A DNA stretch of 64,000 nucleotides from an uncultured Bacteroidales bacterium (GCA_934700615.1 CAKUXR010000008.1:42622-106621), one strand, 5' to 3'. Positions 1 to 8,468 are shown, counted from the first letter of the stretch. Translations and numbers: made by a program. The notes: a model not told the origin generated them from the letters alone.

Positions 1-398
1 AACCGGATTCCTCATTCGCTACCGAACCGCTTGAAGATGAGCAGATTGTCCGTTTCGGAAACACGGAATTCAAAGTCATTGCTACACCGGGACATACCTC
101 GGGAGGCGTCTGCTTCTATGACGAAAAAGACAAGGCCCTGTTCTCAGGAGACACCCTTTTCGCAGGTTCCATCGGAAGAACGGACCATCCTACGGGAGAC
201 TATGACAAACTGATTGTCTCAGTCATGGACAAACTTATGGGATTGCCTGGAGATGTCACAGTCTTCCCAGGTCACGGTAAGAATACCACAATTTCCGACG
301 AACGCACCCACAATCCGTTCCTTCAGCCATTCAACGAGCCTGACTCGGACATGATCGACTGGGACGCTGACGGAATCGAACTCGACGGAACTATCTGA
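1..398 (+). CDS. MBL-fold metallo-hydrolase (glyoxalase II-like), 5' end outside window
   Basis: Open from the window edge in the frame whose first full codon is base 3, ending TGA at 396-398. About 131 C-terminal residues are visible. They contain three metal-site blocks of the metallo-beta-lactamase fold: TPGHTSGG (metal-binding His), FSGDTLFAGSIGRTD (bridging Asp) and FPGHGKNTT (last metal His), followed by the usual NPFL end. This is the small single-domain YcbL/glyoxalase II-like type, a probable cytoplasmic thioester or lactone hydrolase. The substrate cannot be read from the sequence. The N-terminal HxHxDH motif lies outside the window. The gene runs tail-to-tail into the SGNH esterase gene, the two stop regions overlapping by 8 bases. 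Confidence 0.9.
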   Translation, partial: PDSSFATEPLEDEQIVRFGNTEFKVIATPGHTSGGVCFYDEKDKALFSGDTLFAGSIGRTDHPTGDYDKLIVSVMDKLMGLPGDVTVFPGHGKNTTISDERTHNPFLQPFNEPDSDMIDWDADGIELDGTI

Positions 399-1500
399 TA
401 CCGTACTTCTTAAGAATCTTCAGAATCGGCTTGCGGATGGACTCTGCCCAGAGCGTGTAGCCGTGGTCGCCCGGATGGGTGCCGTCCACACTGCTTTCAT
501 GCTGACAGTCAGTAGCATTGGTGCAGTCAATGTAATAGACATCCTTGTATTTCTTCACCGCGATGCGCATGAGGCTGTCGGCCATATCTGCTTTGGCCTG
601 CTCGGTCTTGTCCGTAGCGTGGTCAAAATTTCGTCTCTCCCTGTAGATGCTGTGCTGGAAAATCAGAGGAATGCCCTGATGCGCAGCCTGAAGTTTTTCG
701 ATGAACGGGAACAGCCTGTCATTGATCATGGCGGCATCAGGATTCGAGAATGAATCGAAAATGAAGGCATCCACATCCGCATCCGCCAATGCGTCAGCAA
801 AGTAGGTCTGCATCTTGCAATTACCGCTGCATCCGAGGCTAAGCAACTGAATGCCAGTGCTTCTCGAGAACTGTGCCGGGTATGTCATGCCCGGACGGGA
901 CGTGCTGGTACCATGGGTGAAACTTGAACCGAAGATACCTACGCGATGACGGAACGGCACCTCGCCCTTCTCTAGAGTCGCACCCTCCTGCACACCGATT
1001 TTCACGGAATTCTCCTCGCTGAACAGAGGCAGATACAGCAGACACTCCTTCTCGGAACTGTCCATATTCTTGACAAGCACGAGATTGTATCCGTCTTCCT
1101 TATTCATCGGAGGACATCCTGCGCCGGCCCACAGCCACTTTCCGTCCTTCTTTATATAAAGGTCAAAGCCCCTGGTAGAGAACGAGTTGGTATTGACGCC
1201 ATAATTCTTGAAAGCATATTCCGCCATAACGGAAACAGTGGTGGAATTGGTCTTGAAAGAAACATAGATTCCGGAAGACTCCCTGACCTGAAGATTCTCG
1301 CTTTTCGTAAAACCCTTGTACTTCACGGTATCCACCCTGTGATACGGATTCGGTGTGTTAGGGAAAAGTTTTCCTGCCAATGTTAAGTCTGACGCTTCTG
1401 TGAATGAGTACTTTACATCCTTCGGTGTCTGTGCCTGAGCCAATGCTGCAAGGCTTAGAAGAGCAGCTGTCAATGCAGCTGCGACAATTTGGTTTTTCAT
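391..1500 (-). CDS. Secreted SGNH/GDSL-type esterase (GxDLY + Lipase_GDSL_3)
   Basis: 369 aa from the ATG at 1500. A longer frame reaches 1551, but this start puts a clean signal peptide (MKNQ, hydrophobic run, ALAQAQ) at the N-terminus. The first half holds the GFDLYIKKDGKW segment typical of the GxDLY N-terminal domain of Bacteroidota SGNH esterases. The second half starts with GSSFTHG (nucleophile Ser block) and ends with DGTHPGDHGY (catalytic Asp and His). Such proteins remove acetyl or other acyl groups from sugars in the periplasm or outside the cell. It follows the transporter gene by 67 bases on the same strand, so co-transcription is likely. The family is confident, the substrate unknown. 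Its last 8 bases overlap the end of the convergent MBL gene. Confidence 0.88.
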   Translation of the reverse strand: MKNQIVAAALTAALLSLAALAQAQTPKDVKYSFTEASDLTLAGKLFPNTPNPYHRVDTVKYKGFTKSENLQVRESSGIYVSFKTNSTTVSVMAEYAFKNYGVNTNSFSTRGFDLYIKKDGKWLWAGAGCPPMNKEDGYNLVLVKNMDSSEKECLLYLPLFSEENSVKIGVQEGATLEKGEVPFRHRVGIFGSSFTHGTSTSRPGMTYPAQFSRSTGIQLLSLGCSGNCKMQTYFADALADADVDAFIFDSFSNPDAAMINDRLFPFIEKLQAAHQGIPLIFQHSIYRERRNFDHATDKTEQAKADMADSLMRIAVKKYKDVYYIDCTNATDCQHESSVDGTHPGDHGYTLWAESIRKPILKILKKYGIR

Positions 1501-1567
1501 CTTAGTATGATAATTTAAGGCCTCTAAAAGGCCATTGATTTCATACGACAAAAATAATCAAAACCAT

Positions 1568-2953
1568 TTATTCTCCAACCTGAATTTTCATTCTTTTCCA
1601 TCCCAGCACAGGCAGGATGAACGAAAGCAGACATGCGGACAGCCAGAAAATGGCGGCGGGATTGAAATTATAGACATCCGAAGACGGTGCTGAAGCGGAA
1701 ATCGCCGAAGCGCCCTGGATTAGGTAGCCGCTCACGATATCTTGCACTGCAGCAGCCACATAGCTCGAAATGCCCACGATACCCAGTGCAGCACCGGTAG
1801 CCTTTCGCGGAACGATATCCACAGCCATGAGACCGGCTACGACACAGTACAGCACCCCGATGAACAGGCTGAAGAATGAAACATATACAATGTTCAGCAT
1901 GTAGCCGCCGCGGGTGAACAGGAACAATGTCAGAGATATGAGACAAAGAATTCCGGACAGGACAACAGGTTTCACTCTGTTCCCCTTGAACACCGTGTCG
2001 GAAAGCCATCCCGCGAACACGGTACCGGCCACTCCGAATGCCTCGGAAAACGCGATAATCTGTGTGGCGGCCGGAAGAGAGAACCCTCTGGCTTTCTGCA
2101 GGAACAGCACACCCCAACCGCTTATCGCATACTGAGTTATATAGACGAATGCACTGGACAGAGCGATAATCCAGATGCCGGGATGCTTGAAGACAATCTT
2201 CTGCAGTTCCCTGGTCGGCATTGAATCCACCTTCTTAGGCTGCTCACCCGACAACTCCTGAACGGACGGAAGTCCCTTGCTTTCAGGCGTATCCGACACG
2301 AAATACAGGACGATGATTCCCCCGGCGACACCGGCCGCAGCCGCGAAAATGAAGCCCCATTCCCAGCCGAGAGCGCCCACAACGACGCCTGTCAATATGA
2401 ATGTCAGGAACTTGCCGAAATACGGGCTCGCGCTGAAAATACTGTAGTAAGTCCCTCGTTTGGACATCGGAAACCACCTCGAAAGATTGATGATGCCCGG
2501 AGGCGCACCCATCGACTGCACCCATCCGTTCACACCCCACAGGACGAAGAAGGAGATGAATATCAATGTAGTAGCCAGTCCTGTCAATGTCCCTATGACT
2601 CCCAGAAATCCCATCACCAGATTCACGGCAGCGGACACGAAAAGTCCTATGGCCATGAACTTGCGGATGTTGCAATAATCTGCTATGAAGCCGTTGGTGA
2701 ACTTGCCCAGGGCATAGACGAAAAGCAGTGCCGAACCGATAAGTCCCAATTGACCTGCAGTGAGGACACCTCCGTCGATAAGTGGCTGTTTGACTACGCT
2801 CAATGTCATCCGGCACACGTAGTATAGACTATATGCTACGGTAGCACCCCAGAACGTTCTGTTCCTGAGCGATTTATATGTACTTTCAATCTGCTCCGCA
2901 GGCACTTTTGCCGCTGAAGGCTTGCTTATTCTGAAATAGGAGTATAGACTCAT
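1568..2953 (-). CDS. MFS transporter of the organophosphate:phosphate antiporter (GlpT/UhpT/UhpC) family
   Basis: 461 aa, about 12 membrane segments. The N-terminus has the OPA-family pattern FWGATVAYSLYYVCRM, followed by GLIGSALLFVYALGKFTNG. A central cytoplasmic loop (DTPESKGLPSVQELSG region) separates the two six-helix halves. The family exchanges sugar phosphates or glycerol-3-phosphate for phosphate across the inner membrane. UhpC-like members act as sensors, and the sequence alone does not separate these roles. Placed just before the secreted SGNH esterase, it may take up a product of extracellular hydrolysis (inference). A Bacteroidota promoter sits 50 bases upstream. Confidence 0.85.
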   Translation of the reverse strand: MSLYSYFRISKPSAAKVPAEQIESTYKSLRNRTFWGATVAYSLYYVCRMTLSVVKQPLIDGGVLTAGQLGLIGSALLFVYALGKFTNGFIADYCNIRKFMAIGLFVSAAVNLVMGFLGVIGTLTGLATTLIFISFFVLWGVNGWVQSMGAPPGIINLSRWFPMSKRGTYYSIFSASPYFGKFLTFILTGVVVGALGWEWGFIFAAAAGVAGGIIVLYFVSDTPESKGLPSVQELSGEQPKKVDSMPTRELQKIVFKHPGIWIIALSSAFVYITQYAISGWGVLFLQKARGFSLPAATQIIAFSEAFGVAGTVFAGWLSDTVFKGNRVKPVVLSGILCLISLTLFLFTRGGYMLNIVYVSFFSLFIGVLYCVVAGLMAVDIVPRKATGAALGIVGISSYVAAAVQDIVSGYLIQGASAISASAPSSDVYNFNPAAIFWLSACLLSFILPVLGWKRMKIQVGE

Positions 2954-3002
2954 CCGTTACAGCATTCCTGCCCAAAAACATTGATCCGGGCATTTGCGAC
3001 TG

Positions 3003-3033
3003 CAAAATTATATATAAAAGAGTTTATTTCGAA
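3003..3033 (-). promoter_or_regulatory. Bacteroidota sigma-A type promoter for the OPA transporter gene
   Basis: Read on the minus strand: -7 box TAATTTTG (3003-3010, exact fit to TAnnTTTG) and a -33 box TTCG (3030-3033, one mismatch to TTTG) 19 bases upstream. It lies between the end of feoB and the transporter start. Confidence 0.55.
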
Positions 3034-3050
3034 ATTTTGTGCGTCCGCGG

Positions 3051-5573
3051 CTACAGGAATATCAATGCCAGCCTATATACTATGAACGACATAATCCATG
3101 CAACGACCATCGTATATGCGCAGCAGGCCACTGCCCAGCGCCATTTCCCGGTTTCATTCTTTATGGCAACGAAAGTAGCCACGCATGGGAAATAGAGCAG
3201 GATGAAGACCATGAATGATAATGCGGCAGCAGGTGTCACGTCATTGACAAGAGCACTCTGGAGCTGGGTGTCTTCGCTCATGTCATGTCCCTCCGATACC
3301 TTGGCCCCTTCGGAATACATTACGCCCAATGTGCTGACAACCAGCTCCTTCGCGGCGATTCCGGTAAGCAGGCCCACGTCCATTTTCCAGTTGAATCCAA
3401 GAGGGTCCAGCGCCGGTGAAACCATTCGTCCGAGCTGTCCGATATATGAATTCTCCTGCTGATAGGCATACAGGGAATCGATGCGGGTTGCGAGATCCTC
3501 CTTTGTCGCCGTAGCAGCATTGACCTCGACCTTGTCGGCATTGATCTCAAGCCTTCCGGCAGGCGTCTGGGCGAGTGTTGCATACTCCTCCTGCGCAGCC
3601 ATAAGTTCCTTGTTCTTAGGGAAATAGCCGAGGAACCAGATGATGACTGAGCAGATGAGAATCGTGGTCGCCATCTTCTGGAGATACTGCTGGCCCTTCT
3701 CCCAGGTGTGGCGCCAGATGGCTTTCGCGGTCGGAATCCTGTATGGCGGCAGCTCCATCACGAAAGGCAGGTCGTCATCCTTCACGAACTTGCTCAGGAC
3801 AATGGCGGAGAGGATTGCCAGTACGATTCCCAGCAGGTAGATTCCCAAAAGGACCAGTGCTGCGTTGTGCGGGAAGAAGGCCCCGGCGAGGAGAACGAAT
3901 ATCGGCAGTCGTCCGGCACATGACATGAACGGGATGATGGCGATGGTTATCATTCTGCTCTTGCGGCTTTCGATGGCACGTGTCGCCATGATTGCAGGGA
4001 CATTGCAGCCGAATCCCATGACCATAGGTATGAAGGATTTGCCGTGCAGACCGATCTTGTGCATGAGCTTGTCCACGATGAATGCGGCCCTAGACATGTA
4101 TCCCGAGTCTTCCATCAGTGATATGAAGAAGTAGAGTATCAATATGTTAGGCAGGAAGACGAGCACGCTTCCGACACCTGAGATGATGCCGTCCACTACC
4201 AGGTCTTTCAGCCAGCCGTCCGCCATGAATGTGGCCACGAAATCGCCGAATTTTCCGACGAACCAGTCAATCCACTGCATAGGGTAGTCGCCCACGGCAA
4301 ACGTCGTCTGGAAAATCAGATAGAGAACCGCGATGAAAATCGGGAACGCCATCCACTTGTTCGTTACGACAGCGTCTATCTTGTCCGTGATGGTCTTTCT
4401 CGGCGTTGCGTCCTGATGCGGCCTGTAAGTCTCTGCCAGCGCGCCCTGGATGAACGCGTATTTCGCATCTACTATCGCGGACTCGGTATTCGTGTGGAGC
4501 AGGTCCAAGATCCGCTGCTCTTCGATGACGCGAGCGGAAATGATTTCGTCCCTGTTCGGGAGTGTGTCAATGATTTTTTCAATGTCCTTGTCGTCTTCCA
4601 AGTATTTGATAGCCAGATATCTGGTCGAATACTTGTCTCTCAGGGACTGGTTCTTCTGGAGCAGAAGCTTGATTCTGTCAATGCTTTTTTCCAGCTCGGC
4701 CCCGTGGTTGATATGGATATGTCTTGCGAGTTTAGGGTCGCTCTGCGTATAAATCTTTATGACCGTGTCGAACAGTTCAGGGATACCTGTGCCGTCGCGG
4801 CTCACGGTAGGGCAGACCGGCATACCGAGAAGATATCCGAGCTGTTTTATGTCCAGTTCGTCGCCCTTGTCCTTGAGCTCATCGTACATGTTCAGGGCCA
4901 TCACGACCCTGAGGTTCATGTCAATGACTTGGGCGGTAAGGTACAGGTTCCTCTCGATATTGGACGCGTCCACGACATTGATGACAACATCAGGGACATT
5001 GTCAATCAGGTTCTTGCGGACGTACAGTTCCTCCGGGCTGTAAGCCGAAAGCGAGTAGGTTCCCGGCAGGTCCACCAGCACGAACTTGTATCCCTTGTAT
5101 TCGAAACGGCCTTCCTTGGCGTCCACCGTCACTCCGCTGTAGTTTCCGACATGCTCGTGCGAACCCGAGGCAATGTTGAAGAGGGAAGTCTTTCCGCAGT
5201 TCGGATTTCCTACCAATGCTACACGGATCACATGCTTCCTCTCTTCCGCGAGCTTCTTCATCAGATTGTTCAGCGACCATTCCTCATCGGAGTCGTCAGC
5301 ATAAATCGTGTCGAAACTGTGGTCCTTCTTCATGACCTCCTTGGCCTCGCTTTCGCCGATGACTTCTATCTGTTCCGCCTCACTCCTGCGCAGTGAAAGT
5401 TTATATCCAAGTATTTCATACTCAATAGGGTCCTTCAATGGGGCATTCAGCACGACAGTGACTTTCTTGCCGGCTATGAATCCCATTTCTATCAGTCTCT
5501 TCCTGAAACTTCCATGTCCGTTGACCTTGACGATTACGCCCTGCTCACCGGTATTCAAATCAGATAATTTCAT
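3051..5573 (-). CDS. feoB: Ferrous iron transporter, FeoA-FeoB fusion
   Basis: 840 aa. Residues about 1-75 form a complete FeoA (SH3-like) domain (GVIVKVNGHGSFRKRLIEMG). From about residue 117 comes the G-protein domain with Walker A GNPNCGKTS, switch region NYSGVTVDAKEG and DLPGTYSLSAYSPEE. Then follow the Gate/nucleoside-recognition membrane segments with MGFGCNVPAIMATR and a cysteine-bearing helix near the end (YFPCVATFVAIKNETG). The protein imports Fe2+ across the inner membrane. FeoA, a separate small protein in Proteobacteria, is joined in frame here, as is common in Bacteroidales. The DUF4491 gene lies 11 bases upstream on the same strand, so the two form an operon. No Fur box was identified. 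Confidence 0.97.
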   Translation of the reverse strand: MKLSDLNTGEQGVIVKVNGHGSFRKRLIEMGFIAGKKVTVVLNAPLKDPIEYEILGYKLSLRRSEAEQIEVIGESEAKEVMKKDHSFDTIYADDSDEEWSLNNLMKKLAEERKHVIRVALVGNPNCGKTSLFNIASGSHEHVGNYSGVTVDAKEGRFEYKGYKFVLVDLPGTYSLSAYSPEELYVRKNLIDNVPDVVINVVDASNIERNLYLTAQVIDMNLRVVMALNMYDELKDKGDELDIKQLGYLLGMPVCPTVSRDGTGIPELFDTVIKIYTQSDPKLARHIHINHGAELEKSIDRIKLLLQKNQSLRDKYSTRYLAIKYLEDDKDIEKIIDTLPNRDEIISARVIEEQRILDLLHTNTESAIVDAKYAFIQGALAETYRPHQDATPRKTITDKIDAVVTNKWMAFPIFIAVLYLIFQTTFAVGDYPMQWIDWFVGKFGDFVATFMADGWLKDLVVDGIISGVGSVLVFLPNILILYFFISLMEDSGYMSRAAFIVDKLMHKIGLHGKSFIPMVMGFGCNVPAIMATRAIESRKSRMITIAIIPFMSCAGRLPIFVLLAGAFFPHNAALVLLGIYLLGIVLAILSAIVLSKFVKDDDLPFVMELPPYRIPTAKAIWRHTWEKGQQYLQKMATTILICSVIIWFLGYFPKNKELMAAQEEYATLAQTPAGRLEINADKVEVNAATATKEDLATRIDSLYAYQQENSYIGQLGRMVSPALDPLGFNWKMDVGLLTGIAAKELVVSTLGVMYSEGAKVSEGHDMSEDTQLQSALVNDVTPAAALSFMVFILLYFPCVATFVAIKNETGKWRWAVACCAYTMVVAWIMSFIVYRLALIFL

Positions 5574-5584
5574 ACTGCCAAAAT

Positions 5585-5920
5585 TTATCGTTCATTTGAT
5601 CTTGTCCCCTGTTTCTTGCGCAGGTTTTCGTAATATTCATGTCTTTTCGGATTCTCGGGGAACCAGCCCTTCAGAACCCTCTTCTCCTGTTCGATGACCT
5701 CACCGATACCCCAGAAAAATGAGAATGCACCGGCTCCGAATATCGTTGACAACGTCCTGTTTGTCAATGCTATGGAGACGGCACCGAGAATGATTCCGAT
5801 GACGAGGAATGCCCACCAGGATTTCTTTCCCAGGTAGTATTCAGATTTTATTACAAGCGGGTGGCACATTCCTATTATCAGAAATGTCGCCGCACCCGTT
5901 ATTATTCCGTTAAAGTCCAT
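5585..5920 (-). CDS. DUF4491 small membrane protein
   Basis: 111 aa from the ATG at 5920. An in-frame extension to 5971 exists, but the family pattern begins at MDFNGIITGAATF. It has about three hydrophobic segments, with HPLVIKSEYYLGKKSWW after the first and FFWGIGEVIEQEKRVLKGWFP near the end, both typical of DUF4491 proteins of Bacteroidales. No biochemical function is known. It sits directly upstream of feoAB with an 11-base gap, so a role linked to iron uptake or the envelope is possible, by position only. Confidence 0.82.
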   Translation of the reverse strand: MDFNGIITGAATFLIIGMCHPLVIKSEYYLGKKSWWAFLVIGIILGAVSIALTNRTLSTIFGAGAFSFFWGIGEVIEQEKRVLKGWFPENPKRHEYYENLRKKQGTRSNER

Positions 5921-6119
5921 TTTGATTGTGTTTCTCCGTTGTTCTGCCTCAGGAAACTTAGTAACCTTCAAAAAATAACCTGCATCATCTTAAGGAATCT
6001 TTTCGGTCTATATCTTTTTTCTCATCAGTCGTGTACGTCCAGTACACTCCTTCTTCGAAAACAGATCTATCCTCGAAAATCTTCTCTTAATCTGAGGCAA
6101 CTTATTTTTTTCATGTTAC

Positions 6120-6722
6120 TTATTCCATGGCGTTCATGTCTATCAGGTTGTTCAGCAGGGCATACACCGTAAGACCTGCCACTGTCTTTATGCCTGTTTT
6201 TCGTGTAATGTTCTTTCTGTGCGTTATGACCGTGTATATCGAAATGTTGAAATGGTCCGCGATTTCCTTGTTCAGCATTCCCTTCGCCACGCATACAAGA
6301 ATCTCCTTCTCCCTGGACGAAAGCTCTTCTCCGTCGCCCTTCTGGTCCGCAGGCGCAGCTTTCATGACAGCCGCAATTTTTTGTTCAATGTCATCGGAAG
6401 TGTCTGACAAATAGATGGTTCCGTCGTAGGTCGAGGCGTAGGCCGCATCCGCGGCGGTCGATATCAATGCCATTACAGGGGCATTGGCAATTCCTTTTAT
6501 CATGTCGTGCGCTCCGGCCCTGTCCCTGTTGTCGAAAACTGACGGGTCGGCAATCACCAGGTCAGCATTGAAATCGTCGATTCTTGCCTCGATGTCGCCT
6601 TCCTGGTTCCGGATGATGCCGCATACGTCATATCCCGCGAAATTGTCAATGACATGTCTCAGTCCTTCCGAAATCAGGACTGACGGCTCAATAATCAATA
6701 TTTTCCTTATAGGTTCGCGCAT
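6120..6722 (-). CDS. LuxR-family DNA-binding response regulator
   Basis: 200 aa. Residues about 8-120 look like a divergent receiver domain: a candidate phospho-acceptor Asp in DLVIADPS is present, but the usual Lys near the end of the domain is missing (YLSDTS where YLLK is normal). Residues about 133-195 are a clear LuxR/GerE helix-turn-helix (LSSREKEILVCVAKGMLNKEIA, then ISIYTVITHRKNI). It is the second gene of a two-gene unit, starting 2 bases after the stop of the hemerythrin gene. It therefore probably responds to the same stress, and phosphorylation by a kinase is uncertain. Confidence 0.88.
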   Translation of the reverse strand: MREPIRKILIIEPSVLISEGLRHVIDNFAGYDVCGIIRNQEGDIEARIDDFNADLVIADPSVFDNRDRAGAHDMIKGIANAPVMALISTAADAAYASTYDGTIYLSDTSDDIEQKIAAVMKAAPADQKGDGEELSSREKEILVCVAKGMLNKEIADHFNISIYTVITHRKNITRKTGIKTVAGLTVYALLNNLIDMNAME

Positions 6723-6724
6723 TT

Positions 6725-7468
6725 TTATTGTTCAGCCTTAGCTGATTCCATTTGTTTTCTTAAGAATTTCTCGCGGCTTTCAGCCATCGGCACCAGCAGT
6801 TCGTCTTCTATATAAGTATGCTTCGAGAGGTCGTTTTCCAAGGTGTAGAGGCCGGAGAGAACGTTCTGGATCAGGTTGTCGTCGCACGTCTCAGGCATGT
6901 ATTTCATGACAATGCTTTTCAGGTCGTTCAACTTTTCATCCACATCCGTATTGTTCTCTTCGTAAAGGTCAATGCTATAGTTATCAGGCAATTTGCCTTC
7001 GTCCAGCATCCGGATGTAAGGGAATACCACAGACTCCTCGTATTCGAAATGCTTCAGGATTTCGTCTTTGTACCCCGAGTAGAACTTCGTGATGATTCTG
7101 CTGTGCTTTTCGTCCAGCGTGCCTGTCATCTTCTTTATGTATCTCTCCAGCGCGTCCAATGCTACTCCTACATAGAAATCATGTGAATTGTGGAGGTACA
7201 TGACAATGTCCCTTATGCTGCTTCTTGACAGCTCTTCTTTCGAAGGAACATATTTGTCATTGACATATATCTTGCTGATAAGCAGCAGCGTATGCGGATT
7301 GACACCATTTTCGGCACATACTTCTTCGACTGTCTTCTCTCCGAAGCCGAATCTTATTCCCAGACGTCTCATCACGCCCAGAAGCCTTGGTTCCGCGTCC
7401 GGCACTTCTGCCATCTTCATCCCTGTCGAGAATAACTTGCCTGTATGTATATCTTTCATATTGTCCAT
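6725..7468 (-). CDS. Hemerythrin-domain protein, RIC/YtfE-like
   Basis: 247 aa. The N-terminal part (about residues 25-75) resembles the small helical domain that precedes hemerythrin in iron-sulfur repair proteins of the ScdA/YtfE type, although the usual Cys pair is not obvious. From about residue 90 come the di-iron ligand blocks: HNSHDFY, HFEYEESVVFP and HTYIEDELLVPM. The family binds O2 or NO at a di-iron centre and helps repair iron-sulfur clusters after nitrosative or oxidative damage. Here it is co-transcribed with a LuxR-type regulator, suggesting that the pair senses and answers such stress (inference). A -7 box TATCTTTG lies 19 bases before the start. Confidence 0.85.
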   Translation of the reverse strand: MDNMKDIHTGKLFSTGMKMAEVPDAEPRLLGVMRRLGIRFGFGEKTVEEVCAENGVNPHTLLLISKIYVNDKYVPSKEELSRSSIRDIVMYLHNSHDFYVGVALDALERYIKKMTGTLDEKHSRIITKFYSGYKDEILKHFEYEESVVFPYIRMLDEGKLPDNYSIDLYEENNTDVDEKLNDLKSIVMKYMPETCDDNLIQNVLSGLYTLENDLSKHTYIEDELLVPMAESREKFLRKQMESAKAEQ

Positions 7469-7486
7469 TATTTCATTTCATTGTCG

Positions 7487-7494
7487 CAAAGATA
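7487..7494 (-). promoter_or_regulatory. -7 box of the hemerythrin/LuxR operon
   Basis: TATCTTTG on the minus strand (exact TAnnTTTG, the same octamer as in the rrn promoter of this window), about 19 bases before the hemerythrin start. No good -33 TTTG is seen at 19-20 bases. The leader would be very short, so this operon does not need the upstream small RNA promoter. Confidence 0.5.
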
Positions 7495-7528
7495 GTTATA
7501 TGTACGGATTTCTGTTCACCGACTGCAC

Positions 7529-7564
7529 AAAAAAGCGGCTGTCCTTCACAGGAGACCGCTTTTT
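7529..7564 (-). terminator. Rho-independent terminator, possibly bidirectional
   Basis: A stem built from AAAAGCGG and CCGCTTTT with additional pairing toward the loop. It is followed by T-runs on both strands. Confidence 0.6.
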
Positions 7565-7683
7565 AACAACAATCAAAAAGGATTCACTTTAACTATATGG
7601 CTTAGAATCTCACCTGAGCCCCTTATGGGACGTCTGTGGCGACTCTTGTCAATCCGAGTCCTTTCGGACTTTATCTCAATCCA
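7529..7683 (-). ncRNA. Candidate structured small RNA, about 110-155 nt
   Basis: No gene fits this stretch, yet it has its own promoter (7690-7721, minus strand). The predicted RNA starts near 7683 and contains a perfect hairpin AGTCC-GAAA-GGACT (GAAA tetraloop), a CCC-ATAA-GGG hairpin, and GATTC pairing with GAATC just before a run of five T (RNA 3' end about 7575). A strong terminator hairpin follows at 7529-7564. It lies between the hemerythrin operon, which has its own promoter, and divergent queH. Size and layout could suit a 6S-like or other regulatory RNA, but I cannot match it to a known family. A leader of the hemerythrin operon is the alternative. Confidence 0.42.
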
Positions 7684-7689
7684 ACGTTG

Positions 7690-7721
7690 CAAAGGTACTG
7701 CCGCCAAATGTTTTCAACAAT
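7690..7721 (-). promoter_or_regulatory. Promoter of the candidate small RNA
   Basis: Minus strand: -7 box TACCTTTG (7690-7697, exact TAnnTTTG) and ATTG (7718-7721, one mismatch) 20 bases upstream. It points away from queH into the gene-free stretch. Confidence 0.5.
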
Positions 7722-7742
7722 CCCTAAATATGGTTAAATTTG
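7711..7742 (+). promoter_or_regulatory. queH promoter giving a nearly leaderless mRNA
   Basis: -7 box TAAATTTG (7735-7742) with TTTT (7711-7714) 20 bases upstream. The queH ATG is at 7747, about where transcription should begin. Confidence 0.5.
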
Positions 7743-7746
7743 CACC

Positions 7747-8370
7747 ATGCTGAAGAATAGTCATAAACGCGGAAAACCGCTGGAATTGTCAATGCAGGGG
7801 GAGCGCCTGCTCCTCCATGCCTGCTGCGCGCCATGCTCGTCTGCCATCATTGAATGTCTTGTAAATCAAGGCATTAGACCTGTAATTTTTTACAGCAATT
7901 CCAATATTTTCCCGCTTGACGAATACGACCATCGCAAAAACGAGTGCATCAGATATGCCGCCGAGACCGGTCTGGAGATAGTCAATGATAGCTATGCCCA
8001 TGACGAGTGGCGCTGCATTGCACGGGGTCTTGAGCATGAGCCGGAGAAGGGCGCCAGATGTACTGAATGTTTCAAGTTCCGGCTTGAACGTGCCGCCCGT
8101 TATGCACAGGAACACGGCTTCGATGTTCTGGCCACGACGCTCGCCTCGTCCCGCTGGAAAAACCTTGATCAGGTCAATGCTGCCGGGTCCTATGCATGCG
8201 GACTGTTTCCGTCCGTGACCTGGTGGGCGATGAACTGGCGCAAGGGCGGCCTGCAGGAACGCCGTAATGAAATCATCCGCGAACACGGTTTCTACAACCA
8301 GCTCTACTGCGGATGCGAGTTCAGCATGGCATCGGCAGGCAAGCCAGTTGGACCAGAATTCGGTCATTGA
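7747..8370 (+). CDS. queH: Epoxyqueuosine reductase QueH
   Basis: 207 aa. All cysteine motifs of the QueH (DUF208) family are visible: HACCAPCSS near residue 20, GARCTECFKFRLERAA near 105-120, and YCGCEFS near the end. LDEYDHRKNE and TLASSRWKNLDQVN are also family hallmarks. QueH carries an iron-sulfur cluster and a second metal, and reduces epoxyqueuosine to queuosine in the anticodon of certain tRNAs, replacing unrelated QueG. The gene stands alone on the plus strand with its own promoter. Confidence 0.95.
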   Translation: MLKNSHKRGKPLELSMQGERLLLHACCAPCSSAIIECLVNQGIRPVIFYSNSNIFPLDEYDHRKNECIRYAAETGLEIVNDSYAHDEWRCIARGLEHEPEKGARCTECFKFRLERAARYAQEHGFDVLATTLASSRWKNLDQVNAAGSYACGLFPSVTWWAMNWRKGGLQERRNEIIREHGFYNQLYCGCEFSMASAGKPVGPEFGH

Positions 8371-8441
8371 CACGGTTTTTGCCCGAAAGGGTGGTCAGAC
8401 AGGCGTCCTGATGTGTCTATATTATATGTGCATATTCTTCA

Positions 8442-8468
8442 AGGGCAATACGACACTACCGTTGCCCT
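8442..8468 (+). other. Leader hairpin upstream of the GH92 gene
   Basis: Perfect 7-base inverted repeat AGGGCAA / TTGCCCT with a 13-base loop, between queH and the GH92 start. It has no T-run, so it is either a weak queH terminator or a leader structure of the downstream gene. Confidence 0.35.

Noticed and set aside
31..213. Small plus-strand frame at the window start
   Set aside because: Out of frame with the metallo-hydrolase, whose motifs are clear in another frame.
4416..5396. Long open frame on the plus strand (326 codons) opposite feoB
   Set aside because: It is antisense to well-conserved FeoB domains and shows no family pattern; it is a shadow of codon bias.
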